Assembly (NCBI GenBank): GCA_050955105.1
Contig: JBPBQZ010000001.1
Span: forward strand, 37,857-101,856
Length of the DNA: 64,000 nt
Origin: JBPBQZ01 sp050955105
GTDB taxonomy: Bacteria; Pseudomonadota; Gammaproteobacteria; Burkholderiales; Burkholderiaceae
Direction: 5' to 3'
The position numbers were made by a program, and so were the translations under genes. Shown here piece by piece: positions 1-8,609 of the stretch; the stretch's first letter is position 1; each line of letters begins with the position of its first letter. A model generated the notes under the pieces. The model was given only the letters and a program-made list of their open reading frames with translations, was not told where the DNA came from and did not search any database.

Positions 1-1212
1 CAGCATGCGCCGCAATGGATGACCCCGCTGCTGAAGCTGTTCTTCGTGCTTTCGTACGTCGTACTTGCCGCATTCGTCGGCGCTTTCGCCGATTCCCGGC
101 CCAAGGGCCGGGTCATGTTCGTCACCAACACCATCAAGGTGCTCGGCTGCCTGACCATGCTGTTCGGTGTGCATCCGCTGCTTGCCTACGGCATCGTCGG
201 GCTGGGCGCGGCTGCCTATTCGCCAGCCAAGTACGGCATTCTTACCGAACTGTTACCGCCGCACCGCCTGGTTGCGGCGAATGGCTGGATCGAAGGCACG
301 ACGGTCGGCTCGATCATTCTGGGCACGGTGGTCGGCGGCGCCTTGATCAGTCCGCATATCGCCCGACCAATCCTTGCCTATCATCTGCCGGGCGTGGTCA
401 GCTATGCACAAGCGGCCATCGTGGTCATTACCTGCATCTATGTGCTGGCGGCGCTATTCAATCTCGGCATTCCCGACACCGGCGCACGCTATCCGCGCCA
501 GCAACGCGATCCGGTGCGGCTGGTTTCGGACTTCGCGGATTGCTTCTCGGCGCTGTGGCGTGACAAGCTCGGGCAGATCTCGCTCGCGGTCACCACCTTA
601 TTCTGGGGCGCCGGCGCCACGCTGCAGTTCGTGGTGTTGAAATGGGCGGAAAGCTCGCTGTCGATGAGCCTTTCCGAAGGCGCCATCCTGCAGGCGATCG
701 TTGCCGTAGGCGTGGCCGTCGGCGCCATTCTCGCCGCGGCGCGCGTGCCGCTGAACAAATCCCTGACGGTACTGCCAGTCGGCATTGCGATGGGCGCGGG
801 CGTGATGATCATGGCCTTTTACACGCGCGACATCTTCCCGGCCAATTGGGTATTCCATCTGTTCCACGTGCGCATCGCCATCTATCTGGTGGTCGCCTAT
901 CTATTCCTGATGATCGTCGGCGCGCTGGCCGGCTTCTTTGTCGTGCCGATGAACGCGCTGCTGCAGCATCGCGGGCACGTGCTCCTTTCGGCCGGACACT
1001 CGATCGCCGTGCAGAACTTCAACGAGAATCTGTCGGTGCTGGTGATGCTGTGCGTGTATGCGGTAATGATCTGGTTGAATCTACCGGTGTGGCTGGTCAT
1101 CATCATGTTCGGCGCGTCGGTCTGCTCGATAATGGTGCTGATTATTCATCGGCATCGGCAAAACCAGAAACGCTTCGACTCGGTCGCCCTGCTCAGCCAG
1201 GATCTGCATTGA
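1..1212 (+). CDS. lplT: Lysophospholipid transporter LplT (5' end outside window)
   Basis: Major-facilitator inner-membrane protein that flips lysophospholipids inward for re-acylation. The frame is open from base 1, and the residues before the first Met (QHAPQW) align with the LplT family upstream of its second helix, so the true start lies left of the window. Family-typical segments are visible: GAAAYSPAKYGILTEL near residue 75, FWGAGATLQF near 200, and GGFFVVPMNALLQ-like sequence (AGFFVVPMNALLQHRG) near 310. Hydrophobic helices run throughout and the C-terminus is basic. thiD follows after 10 bp on the same strand and may be co-transcribed. In enterobacteria lplT sits with aas; no aas is visible here, though it could lie to the left. 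Confidence 0.9.
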   Translation, partial: QHAPQWMTPLLKLFFVLSYVVLAAFVGAFADSRPKGRVMFVTNTIKVLGCLTMLFGVHPLLAYGIVGLGAAAYSPAKYGILTELLPPHRLVAANGWIEGTTVGSIILGTVVGGALISPHIARPILAYHLPGVVSYAQAAIVVITCIYVLAALFNLGIPDTGARYPRQQRDPVRLVSDFADCFSALWRDKLGQISLAVTTLFWGAGATLQFVVLKWAESSLSMSLSEGAILQAIVAVGVAVGAILAAARVPLNKSLTVLPVGIAMGAGVMIMAFYTRDIFPANWVFHLFHVRIAIYLVVAYLFLMIVGALAGFFVVPMNALLQHRGHVLLSAGHSIAVQNFNENLSVLVMLCVYAVMIWLNLPVWLVIIMFGASVCSIMVLIIHRHRQNQKRFDSVALLSQDLH

Positions 1213-1222
1213 CGCGGCCCTT

Positions 1223-2029
1223 ATGAGCGACACTATCTTCAACGTCCTGACGATTGCCGGATCCGATTCGGGTGGCGGCGCCGGTATCCAGGCCGATCTC
1301 AAAACCTTCTCCGCATTCGGTGTGTACGGCGCCAGCGTGGTCACCGCCCTGACCGCGCAAAATACCCGCGGCGTACAAGCCCTGCACGTGCCTGACGCGT
1401 CCTTTGTGAGCGCGCAGATGGATGCGGTCTTCGACGACATTCGCATCGATGCGGTGAAGCTCGGCATGTTGGCCAATGCAGCGATCATCAAGGCGGTTGC
1501 CGGGCGGCTTGCCCACTACGCGCCGCGCTGCGTCGTGCTGGATACGGTCATGATCGCGAAAAGCGGTCACGCCTTGCTCGAAGCCCTTGCCGTGCGCACG
1601 CTGGTCGAAGAACTGTTGCCGCAGGCCACCGTGATCACGCCTAATCTGCCCGAAGCCGCGGCGCTGCTCGGCGTGCCCATGGCGACCGACGAAGCATCGA
1701 TGGTGGAACAGGCTGAAGCGTTGCGCGCGCTCGGCGCCCGCAACGTGCTGATAAAAGGCGGACACCTGCAGTCGAGCGAAAGTCCGGACTGGCTGATTGG
1801 CGAGCAGACATCGTTGCGACTGGGCGCGGCGCGCCAACCCGTAACCGCCACCCACGGTACCGGCTGCACGCTGTCAGCGGCCATCGCCGCCGCCTGGCCG
1901 CGCAGCCAGGACCTGACGAGCGCCGTCAGCGCGGCGAAGCAATACGTGAGCGAGGCGATTGCCGCTGCGCCACGGCTTTCGGTCGGCGGTGGCATCGGTC
2001 CGCTGCATCATTTTCACGCCTGGTGGTGA
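1223..2029 (+). CDS. thiD: Hydroxymethylpyrimidine/phosphomethylpyrimidine kinase ThiD
   Basis: Cytoplasmic ribokinase-family enzyme of thiamine synthesis. It phosphorylates HMP and then HMP-phosphate to give HMP-PP. The 268-residue protein has the family N-terminus AGSDSGGGAGIQADLKTF (residues about 10-28), the VVTALTAQNTRGV strand, and the C-terminal anion-hole and catalytic motif HGTGCTLSAA near residue 213. The length is normal for the family. The ATG at 1223 is 10 bp after the lplT stop. No TPP riboswitch can be fitted into that gap, so any thiamine control would have to act upstream of lplT. The gene is convergent with the glycosylase gene that ends at 2062. Confidence 0.95.
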   Translation: MSDTIFNVLTIAGSDSGGGAGIQADLKTFSAFGVYGASVVTALTAQNTRGVQALHVPDASFVSAQMDAVFDDIRIDAVKLGMLANAAIIKAVAGRLAHYAPRCVVLDTVMIAKSGHALLEALAVRTLVEELLPQATVITPNLPEAAALLGVPMATDEASMVEQAEALRALGARNVLIKGGHLQSSESPDWLIGEQTSLRLGAARQPVTATHGTGCTLSAAIAAAWPRSQDLTSAVSAAKQYVSEAIAAAPRLSVGGGIGPLHHFHAWW

Positions 2030-2061
2030 CCGAGTTCTTCGCTGGCCAGTTGATTCGCCGG

Positions 2062-2916
2062 CTAGTTGCTTATGTCGCTCGTAATGCCGCCCGCCTCGCG
2101 ATAGATAGCGCGCGCACGACACAGGTCTTCCCAAGCCTTCGCCTTTTCCGCCAGACTGCGCAAAAGATACGCCGGATGGTAGGTAACGATCACCGGCACT
2201 TCTTCGTAGACGTGTGCGCGCGTGCGCAGCGAACCGAGCTTCTCGTCGGTCTTCAGCAAGCTGTGCGCAGCGAAACGGCCGAGCGCGACGATTACCTTCG
2301 GACGCACTAACGCGACCTGCCGCTTCAAGTAGTCTTCACAAGCCGCGACTTCTTGCGGCAGCGGGTCGCGATTGTTCGGCGGCCGGCATTTCAGCACATT
2401 GGCAATAAAGACATTACGTTGGCGCGACAGACCCAGCGCGCGCAGCATATTGTCCAGCAGCTTGCCGGCCTCGCCGACGAAAGGCTCGCCGATGCGATCT
2501 TCGGTGGCTCCTGGTGCCTCGCCGATCACCATCCAGTCGGCAGCCTCGTCGCCAACCCCGAAAACCGTCTGCGTGCGCGTATTACAAAGCGTGCACAGGC
2601 GGCAATCCGCCACGCGATCGCGCAGCGCTCGCCAGTCGAGGCTTGCGACCGGCGTACCGGCATTGGCATCGACAGCTGCGCCTGCGCTTTCCACGGTCGA
2701 CACCAGTTCGGTCGACAAGACAATGCGCCCAAGCGCGGGCATCGCAGCGTCTACCGGCTGCGCTGAACCTGCATTGACCGACGCGCTGACGTCTGTCGCG
2801 ACGGGCGCCGCGTCAAGCGCGGTGCTGACGGCGGCGGACGGCAAGGTTTGCACACCTGCGCGTCGACGCACCCAAACGGGCGACAGCCCCAGTACTTCGA
2901 GAACCGGATCAATCAT
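2062..2916 (-). CDS. Uracil-DNA glycosylase, family 4 (Fe-S)
   Basis: Removes uracil from DNA as the first step of base-excision repair. The C-terminal two thirds carry the family-4 signatures: GEAPGATEDRIGEPFVG (residues about 132-148), AGKLLDNML, and the HPAYLLR motif near 247. Four cysteines that fit the [4Fe-4S] site are C105, C108, C177 and C193. The first 95 residues are an Ala/Val/Ser-rich extension with no recognisable fold. Such tails occur in betaproteobacterial members. The ATG overlaps the rimI stop by 4 bp (ATGA), so translation is probably coupled to rimI and tsaB. Confidence 0.9.
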   Translation of the reverse strand: MIDPVLEVLGLSPVWVRRRAGVQTLPSAAVSTALDAAPVATDVSASVNAGSAQPVDAAMPALGRIVLSTELVSTVESAGAAVDANAGTPVASLDWRALRDRVADCRLCTLCNTRTQTVFGVGDEAADWMVIGEAPGATEDRIGEPFVGEAGKLLDNMLRALGLSRQRNVFIANVLKCRPPNNRDPLPQEVAACEDYLKRQVALVRPKVIVALGRFAAHSLLKTDEKLGSLRTRAHVYEEVPVIVTYHPAYLLRSLAEKAKAWEDLCRARAIYREAGGITSDISN

Positions 2917-3416
2917 TTATCTGTGGTACCGCTGTAAGCATTTCTGGCACCGAAGATCAGGCGCATGACAATGGCATCTTCCCGGCGCCGGTCTCGCGCC
3001 GGATAGTAATTCTTGCGCATCCCTACGCTGACAAAACCGAATTGTTCGTAGAGCCGGATCGCTCGCAGATTGGATGGCCGTACTTCCAGAAGAATGCCGG
3101 CCATGCCGTAAAGTCGTGTCAGCCGCGCGCATTCGTCCAACAAGGCCAGACCACCGCCGCTGTGCTGCCGCTCGGGCGCTACACAGACGTTCAACAGATG
3201 CATCTCGTCGACCACCGGCATCAGCACGCTGTAGCCGATCAGGCTGGCATCGGCATCACGCAGACAAACGCCCAGATAGCCGGCGCGCAGCGAATCTTCG
3301 AAATTGCGGCGGTTCCACGGGAATTCATAGGCGACGCGTTCGATCGCCGCCACCGCGTCGAGATCGGCCAGCGTCATCGCCGTGCAGTATCGATCGAGCG
3401 AGGGCAGCGCGCTCAT
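2913..3416 (-). CDS. rimI: Ribosomal-protein-alanine N-acetyltransferase RimI
   Basis: GNAT-fold acetyltransferase that in model bacteria acetylates the N-terminal alanine of ribosomal protein S18. The 167-residue product shows the GNAT core: LNVCVAPERQHSGGGLALL (motif A, acetyl-CoA pyrophosphate loop, residues about 75-93) and LEVRPSNLRAIRLYEQFGF (motif B, about 110-128). The open frame extends far upstream, but the ATG at 3416 is preferred because it overlaps the tsaB stop as ATGA and matches the family length. The rimI-tsaB pairing is widespread and supports the call. Confidence 0.93.
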   Translation of the reverse strand: MSALPSLDRYCTAMTLADLDAVAAIERVAYEFPWNRRNFEDSLRAGYLGVCLRDADASLIGYSVLMPVVDEMHLLNVCVAPERQHSGGGLALLDECARLTRLYGMAGILLEVRPSNLRAIRLYEQFGFVSVGMRKNYYPARDRRREDAIVMRLIFGARNAYSGTTDK

Positions 3417-4204
3417 TGCACACCCGCGCCGGCTGGCGCATCGCCGACGGCACTCGCGGCAAGCTGGCGCGCCGCACGTTCCGCCGTCGTCAGCGCCACC
3501 TTGTCGCGTATATAGAGGGGCGCCGCCAGAGCCGGCGGCAGTCCGCCGCCGGCCAACCATATCGGCAGCGCCAGGCGTGCGATGGCGCCGGCATGCGGCG
3601 CGCTCGGCCATTGCGCCATGGCATGCCGCGCCGCCGCCAAACGCTCGCCATACACTGCCAACGCATTGCCGACCAGCACAAAAGGACCGCTTGGCGCCGG
3701 CACTGCTTCCGGCGCGCACACCGCCGGCGCGCCAACTACCTGCCAACTTGCCGTGGCGTCTTGCCATGCGAATTCGGCCCAATACACTTCATCCATGCGC
3801 GCGTCGAGCACGCTCAGCACGTATTGGCTCGGCAGACCGGCGGCACCGTCGGTCAGTGCGTCATGACGCGCCGCCTCGGCGCAGGCGAGCAGCGTGCCGA
3901 CCGGTACCACGGGAATCCCTAACGCGAAGGCCAGCCCTTGTGCCACACCGGTCGCCGTGCGCAAACCGGTGAACGAGCCCGGCCCGACGCCGAAACCGAT
4001 CGCTACGCAGGCTGTCGGCGGCAGGCCCGCTGCGTCGAATAACTCGCGCGCCGCAGGCAACAGACGCGCGCTGGAGCGGATACCCGTCAGCTCGTGCCGC
4101 ACCAGCAGTTGGTGTGTGGCGCTGCCTGCCGCCTCGAAGGTAAGCAGCGCCACCGAACAGTAATCGGTGGAAGTATCGAGCGCAAGAAGGGCCTGGCGAG
4201 TCAT
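3413..4204 (-). CDS. tsaB: tRNA t6A biosynthesis protein TsaB
   Basis: Non-catalytic partner of TsaD and TsaE in forming N6-threonylcarbamoyladenosine at A37 of ANN-decoding tRNAs. The 263-residue protein begins with the ASKHA-type strand LALDTSTDYCSVALL and carries FGVGPGSFTGLRTATGVAQG near residues 70-90, both hallmarks of TsaB/YeaZ. It is the first gene of a tight minus-strand trio with rimI and the uracil-DNA glycosylase, each joined by a 4-bp ATGA overlap. The promoter should lie above 4204, in the region shared with the divergent DEAD-box gene. Confidence 0.93.
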   Translation of the reverse strand: MTRQALLALDTSTDYCSVALLTFEAAGSATHQLLVRHELTGIRSSARLLPAARELFDAAGLPPTACVAIGFGVGPGSFTGLRTATGVAQGLAFALGIPVVPVGTLLACAEAARHDALTDGAAGLPSQYVLSVLDARMDEVYWAEFAWQDATASWQVVGAPAVCAPEAVPAPSGPFVLVGNALAVYGERLAAARHAMAQWPSAPHAGAIARLALPIWLAGGGLPPALAAPLYIRDKVALTTAERAARQLAASAVGDAPAGAGVQ

Positions 4205-4316
4205 GGCCGCTATTGTAAATCGAGCACGCCGAGCGCCACAGAGCTTCTAGTCCTGCGGCGCCGCGCATCTCCGGGTCCACCCGCATTGACTCTTGCGCCG
4301 TAATTGAAAATAGACC

Positions 4317-4345
4317 TGAATATTTCTTTTAGATGAGGTTATAAT
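4317..4345 (+). promoter_or_regulatory. Putative sigma-70 promoter of the DEAD-box gene
   Basis: A perfect -10 hexamer TATAAT lies at 4340-4345. The best -35 with an 18-bp spacer is the weak CTGAAT at 4316-4321. A closer match, TTGAAA at 4304-4309, is too far away (30 bp). Transcription would start near 4352 and leave a leader of about 390 nt. Confidence 0.5.
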
Positions 4346-4618
4346 CGCAGGCTGCGTTGGAACAGATTTCTACGGCGAGCATCAGTCTCCGTCCAAAGAA
4401 CTCTGGAAACAACGTGGTTTTCGTAGCGTTTTGCCCCAATCCAGCTTAGAAACTGTTTTCTCTGCTCCCGCTGCGTCGACTGTTGCTTCCCCACTCTGCG
4501 GGCGCGACGGTCTAACGCAGGCGCGATTCAAGAACAGCCGGTGAAACTCCCTTCCGCCCGACGCGTCTCGTCAGGCATTCGGGCCGGTTTTCACTGCTCG
4601 TCACACAGCTTCTAATTC

Positions 4619-4639
4619 CGGATGCGCCCAGCGCATCCG
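4619..4639 (+). promoter_or_regulatory. Perfect 9-bp hairpin in the DEAD-box gene leader
   Basis: The arms CGGATGCGC and GCGCATCCG flank a CCA loop about 107 nt before the start codon. A T5 run follows 10 nt later (4650-4654), so this is not a canonical terminator. It could be an attenuator, a protein-binding stem or an RNase-processing site. Confidence 0.4.
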
Positions 4640-4745
4640 CCAAGCCCGTTTTTGCGTCCCTTGCATCGATTGCAGGCTGACTTAGCGACGTCTTGGGTTC
4701 TCCGATTGGCGCCAACGCCCAATTCATCTTCCCGGGACTCGACTC

Positions 4746-6257
4746 ATGCCTAATTCGAACCAGTTGGTGAACGATATCGATTCGTTCGCCCCTGCCGCTT
4801 CAACCCCGATTGACGCTTTCATCAATCTGGACCTCGCCGTGCAAGCCTTGGCGAACCCTGCCGAAGCGCTTGCGCCGGCCGCCGAAGTACAAGTTATTTC
4901 CACCGCCTTTGCCGAAATGGGTCTGGCGCCGCAGATCGTCGCCGCCTTGGTCACCTCCGGCTATACGGAACCGACACCGGTACAGCGGCGCGCGATTCCC
5001 AGCGCGCTCGCAGGCCGTGACTTGCTGGTCTCGAGCCCCACCGGTTCGGGCAAGACCGCAGCCTTCATGTTGCCGGCGATTCAGAAGCTGGGCGCGGATC
5101 CGCGTCCGGCCGGTCGTCCTGGCGAAGGCGCGGCGCGCCGCGGCCCGCAGCCGGCACGTCCTGGCCTGTTGGTGCTCACGCCTACCCGCGAACTGGCGAT
5201 GCAAGTCACCGTTGCCGCGCAAACCTATGGCAAGCAAATGCGCCAGTTGCGCACCGTCAGCATTCTCGGCGGCGTGGCCTATCGTCAACAGCTCGCGCTG
5301 CTGTCGAAGCAACCGCATATCCTGGTGGCCACACCGGGTCGCCTGCTGGATCACATCGATCGCGGCCGCATCGATCTGTCCGAACTGAAAATGCTGGTGC
5401 TGGATGAAGCCGACAGAATGCTCGACATGGGTTTCATCGACGACATCGAAGCCATCATCGAACGCACGCCGGTCGAACGTCAGACGCTGCTGTTCTCGGC
5501 CACGCTCGACGGCAAGATCGGCGCCCTGGCACGCCGCTTCCTGAAAGATCCGGAACGCATCGAAATCACGCGTCAGCCGGAATTGCGCGCGCAGATCGAT
5601 CAATCGATTCTGTGGGTCGATGATCGCTCGCACAAGGAAAAGCTGCTGAACCACCTGCTGGGTGACAGCGCGCTGGACCAAGCCATCGTCTTCACGGCCA
5701 CCAAGCTCGAAGCCGATGCGCTCTCGGCACGCCTGATCGATGCGGGCTTCCCGTCGGCCGCGCTGCACGGCGACTTGCCGCAAGCCGCGCGCAATCGCAC
5801 CATTCGCGCAGTGCGCGACCGCAAGGTGCGCGTGCTGGTGGCCACCGATGTCGCCGCGCGCGGTATCGACATCCCGGGCGTCACGCACGTGTTCAACTAC
5901 GACCTGCCGAAGTTCGCCGAAGATTATGTGCACCGTATCGGCCGTACCGGTCGTGCCGGCCGCAGCGGCATCGCGGTCAGCCTCGTGCATCATGCGGAAC
6001 TGCAGGCCGTGAAGCGCATTGAGCGCTTCACGCATCAAACCATCGCCATCAGTGTCGTCGCCGGTCTTGAACCGCGTCGTGCGCCGGCGTCCGCCGCCCG
6101 CGGCAGCCGTCCGCGTCCGTCCAACGATTCGAGCCGTGGCCGCAGCAGCGGCTTCGGCGGACGTCCGGGTAACGGCAGCGCGCCAGGTGGGCGTCGTCCG
6201 AGCTCGGCTGGCGGCCGGCCTTCATCGCCCTACGGCGCCAAGAAGACCTATTCGTAA
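4746..6257 (+). CDS. DEAD-box ATP-dependent RNA helicase (RhlE-like)
   Basis: Superfamily-2 RNA helicase for ribosome assembly, RNA decay or cold adaptation. All core motifs are present in 503 residues: Q motif (GYTEPTPVQ, about 72-80), SSPTGSGKT (Walker A, 96-104), PTREL, TPGRLLDHI, DEAD (220-223), SAT (251-253), ATDVAARGIDIPG and HRIGRTGRAGRSG. The N-terminal 55 residues precede the helicase core. The last 75 residues form an Arg/Gly/Ser/Pro-rich basic tail of the sort that binds RNA. The family cannot be narrowed beyond RhlE-like without alignment. A strong bidirectional terminator follows. Confidence 0.92.
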   Translation: MPNSNQLVNDIDSFAPAASTPIDAFINLDLAVQALANPAEALAPAAEVQVISTAFAEMGLAPQIVAALVTSGYTEPTPVQRRAIPSALAGRDLLVSSPTGSGKTAAFMLPAIQKLGADPRPAGRPGEGAARRGPQPARPGLLVLTPTRELAMQVTVAAQTYGKQMRQLRTVSILGGVAYRQQLALLSKQPHILVATPGRLLDHIDRGRIDLSELKMLVLDEADRMLDMGFIDDIEAIIERTPVERQTLLFSATLDGKIGALARRFLKDPERIEITRQPELRAQIDQSILWVDDRSHKEKLLNHLLGDSALDQAIVFTATKLEADALSARLIDAGFPSAALHGDLPQAARNRTIRAVRDRKVRVLVATDVAARGIDIPGVTHVFNYDLPKFAEDYVHRIGRTGRAGRSGIAVSLVHHAELQAVKRIERFTHQTIAISVVAGLEPRRAPASAARGSRPRPSNDSSRGRSSGFGGRPGNGSAPGGRRPSSAGGRPSSPYGAKKTYS

Positions 6258-6377
6258 TTGTTCGGGAATGGCTTGGCAACAAGCCAGGCGCTGCCTCTCC
6301 TAGGCAGCGTCCACACGGGCGGGGGCCTGGCCTCCGTCAGAATGTGATGCGCTCGAGCGTACACATGATGGATATTG

Positions 6378-6413
6378 AAAAGCGCGGAGCCCCTGGCTTC
6401 CGCGCTTTTTTTT
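6378..6413. terminator. Bidirectional intrinsic terminator
   Basis: The arms GCGCGG (6382-6387) and CCGCGC (6400-6405) are extended by AGCC/GGCT with one bulged T. They are flanked by AAAA on the left and T8 on the right, so the hairpin can end both the helicase transcript and the convergent stress-protein transcript. Confidence 0.85.
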
Positions 6414-6432
6414 GCCTGCTTTTAGCTGCCCG

Positions 6433-6867
6433 TCAGCGATAGACGACCACCGGCAGCGACGTATGTGAAAGCACGCGTTCGGTTTCGCTGCCGATCAGTA
6501 GCTTCGACAGCCCACGCCGTCCGTGCGAAGCCATGAAGATCGCATCGCATCCCGACTGCTCGGCCGCCTCGACGATACCGGCAGCCGGTGTCTCCTGCAC
6601 GCTGACCACCAGCGCGCATTGCACGCCTTGCGCACGTGCCGCCTGTTCAATCACTTCCAGATGCAGGCGCGCCTCGGCCCGGGCCTTTTCTAGATAGTCA
6701 GGCGGCGGCTCGACCACGACTTCGCTGAACGGCGTAATCGGATATTGCGCCACGCACGCGTAAGCAGTCAGGCGAGCGTCAAGCGCTTTCGCCAGCTCTA
6801 TCGCCGCTTCAACGGCACGCGCCGACAATTCCGAGCCATCGGTCGGAACCAAGATATGTTTGAACAT
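6433..6867 (-). CDS. Universal stress protein, UspA family
   Basis: Small cytoplasmic Usp-fold protein of 144 residues, one domain. It starts with the family strand KHILVPTDGSELSARAVEAA and ends with the nucleotide-binding pattern G-x2-G-x9-GS (SHGRRGLSKLLIGSETERV, about residues 118-136). It therefore belongs to the ATP-binding class. The ATG at 6867 has a strong ribosome-binding site (GAGGTGG, 6872-6878 on the opposite strand). The specific stress role cannot be read from sequence. It is monocistronic, between a shared terminator and the next minus-strand gene. Confidence 0.92.
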   Translation of the reverse strand: MFKHILVPTDGSELSARAVEAAIELAKALDARLTAYACVAQYPITPFSEVVVEPPPDYLEKARAEARLHLEVIEQAARAQGVQCALVVSVQETPAAGIVEAAEQSGCDAIFMASHGRRGLSKLLIGSETERVLSHTSLPVVVYR

Positions 6868-6936
6868 AGGCCACCTCGCATCGAACCATTACAAGAAGAA
6901 GCAGACATAGTGTAGCTGCAGCGCCCAGCATCAGCA

Positions 6937-7428
6937 TCACGGCCGCTTGCTGCGATGCGCAATCCAATCGCCTGAAGCGATTGCCCCACATACGCCAGCA
7001 AGCCGTTCCTGGATCGGATAAAAGAAGCACTCCAACGCGATGCCGTCGACTTGCACGGTCAGGCGCTGTCGAATGAACAGGCTCTCTCCGTCCGTGGCAA
7101 TTTCCTCGATCTCGTCCAGCACGGGCAACAATGCCGTATCGATTCGATACACCTCGCCGACGACCACGGGTGTATTCGTATCCGACGGGACCGGCGTCTC
7201 GGAAGTCTGGTCGGACGCCTGTTGGGATAGACCCGCCGCGCCGACAATCAGCCCCGGGTAATCGCCGAAATCCACCAGTCGGCCGGGCACGCATGCGCGG
7301 CCGACGCAATACGGCTCGCGCAGTCCGGCACGCGCCGCCGCACCTCGGATGTCGTTGATCTCGTCGGCCATCAAGGTGCCATAAACGAACACGTGAACGA
7401 GCGCGTCGAGCGATGTGTCGGCCCTCAT
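6937..7428 (-). CDS. Gamma-glutamylcyclotransferase-like (AIG2/GGCT fold) protein
   Basis: The N-terminus has the signature VFVYGTLM (residues about 14-21), which forms the substrate-binding loop of the GGCT/AIG2 fold. This is followed by PGRLVDFGDYPGLIV and a glutamate-rich LDEIEEI helix. Members cleave gamma-glutamyl amines or glutathione-type substrates, but the substrate here is unknown. The ATG at 7428 is chosen over an earlier one at 7470 because AAGGAGCT lies 4-11 bases upstream. An insertion rich in Ser/Thr/Pro (about residues 80-100, ASDQTSETPVPSDT) interrupts the fold. The gene is divergent from the AraC gene. Confidence 0.82.
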   Translation of the reverse strand: MRADTSLDALVHVFVYGTLMADEINDIRGAAARAGLREPYCVGRACVPGRLVDFGDYPGLIVGAAGLSQQASDQTSETPVPSDTNTPVVVGEVYRIDTALLPVLDEIEEIATDGESLFIRQRLTVQVDGIALECFFYPIQERLAGVCGAIASGDWIAHRSKRP

Positions 7429-7670
7429 CGAAGCTCCTTTGTGTTGATGCGACCAACTCGCAACGCGCACGCAAGCCGTGCACCCCGGCGCATGCCGATG
7501 CGCGCAAGCGGTGCGCCGCGTCGGCCGCTCGCGCGCCTTTGGTGCAAGCCAATCGGCACATTATGCCGCAGACATGTAACCGTCTCGTGCCGCGTTCGTT
7601 GCCCCTGTTCAGGAGCGCGCCAACGGTTTACTCTTTGACAAACCTTGCTCGGCGCTGCCCGCGTCTTCCG

Positions 7671-8609
7671 ATGAAACTCAACGTCAACGACTCGACCGAC
7701 ACGCTGCCCGAAGCCATCGACGACGCACCGCTTGCGGCCGCATCCAGCACGCATTCACCACCCTTCTCGACGGCGCTCACCGCTGAGAACGGCCGCGTCG
7801 ACGGTTTGGAATTGCAGGACATTCCAGACAATCTGGTGCCTGACGCCGCGCATCCAATCCGCGTGCGCAAGCGCATCATGCCCGCCGGCAACATCATCGC
7901 GCGCCATCAGCACGCATGGGCACAACTGGCCTATCCGCATCGCGGCGTGCTACGCATCACCACGCACGATACAACCTGGATCGTGCCGCCGACGCGTGCC
8001 ATCTGGATTCCTTCGCACATCGAACATGAAGTCGCCAGCATTCAAGACGCTCGCATGCAATCGCTCTATATCGACGAAGAGGCCGCGGCGATCGGCATCG
8101 ACACCTGCCGAGTACTGGAAGTGTCGCCATTGCTGCGCGAGTTGATCTCGGCGATGGCCCGTGGCCCCTTGCCCGTACTTCGCGACCAATTGCTGGTTTC
8201 ACTGACCCTCGACGAGCTCACGCACGCCGAGGTATTGCCGCTAGGCGTGCCGATGCCTTCTGACAAGCGTTTGCGGGCCCTTTGCGAAGCCATTTTGCTG
8301 GACCCGTCACGCAGCGATTCATTGAGCGACTGGTCGCAACAGGCAGGTGCCAGCACCCGCACTATCGCGCGGCTGTTTCGCCGCGAGCTGGGGATGAGCT
8401 TTTCCTCATGGCGCCAACACGCGGTGCTGGCACGCGCGATTCCAATGCTGGGCGAGAATCGGCCGCTGTCGCAGATTGCGCAAGAACTTGGCTATGCAAG
8501 CCAGAGCGCTTTTTCCGCGATGTTTCGACGCGCGGTGGGTAAAAGCCCGCGCGCCTTCCTGTCAGGCAACGAACGCAGCTCCGTCGGTACCTTCAACTAT
8601 GACGTCTGA
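7671..8609 (+). CDS. AraC-family transcriptional regulator
   Basis: This 312-residue regulator has an N-terminal cupin-type sensing domain (RHQHAWAQLAYPHRGVLRI near residue 84-102, then WIVPPTRAIWIPSHIEHEV). A C-terminal AraC/XylS double helix-turn-helix follows (DWSQQAGASTRTIARLFRRE and IAQELGYASQSAFSAMFRRA, about 225-300). The ATG at 7671 is the only sensible start before the cupin; no strong Shine-Dalgarno is visible. It overlaps galM by 11 bp, so the pair is co-transcribed and may respond to a sugar. The effector is unknown. Confidence 0.88.
   Translation: MKLNVNDSTDTLPEAIDDAPLAAASSTHSPPFSTALTAENGRVDGLELQDIPDNLVPDAAHPIRVRKRIMPAGNIIARHQHAWAQLAYPHRGVLRITTHDTTWIVPPTRAIWIPSHIEHEVASIQDARMQSLYIDEEAAAIGIDTCRVLEVSPLLRELISAMARGPLPVLRDQLLVSLTLDELTHAEVLPLGVPMPSDKRLRALCEAILLDPSRSDSLSDWSQQAGASTRTIARLFRRELGMSFSSWRQHAVLARAIPMLGENRPLSQIAQELGYASQSAFSAMFRRAVGKSPRAFLSGNERSSVGTFNYDV

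Larger units (their letters stand above)
4205..4745. other. 541-bp intergenic region with DEAD-box gene leader
   Basis: No credible gene is seen here. The region separates divergent tsaB and the DEAD-box helicase gene. A good -10 box (TATAAT, 4340-4345) points toward the helicase, which gives an untranslated leader of about 390 nt. The leader contains a perfect 9-bp hairpin and several looser inverted repeats, for example CCCGA/TCGGG-type pairing around 4558-4590. Long structured leaders are known for cold-shock DEAD-box genes in other bacteria. Its function here is inference. Confidence 0.6.

Noticed and set aside
7635..7640. A perfect TTGACA as -35 of the araC-type gene
   Set aside because: No -10-like sequence lies 16-18 bp downstream, and the ATG is only 30 bp away.
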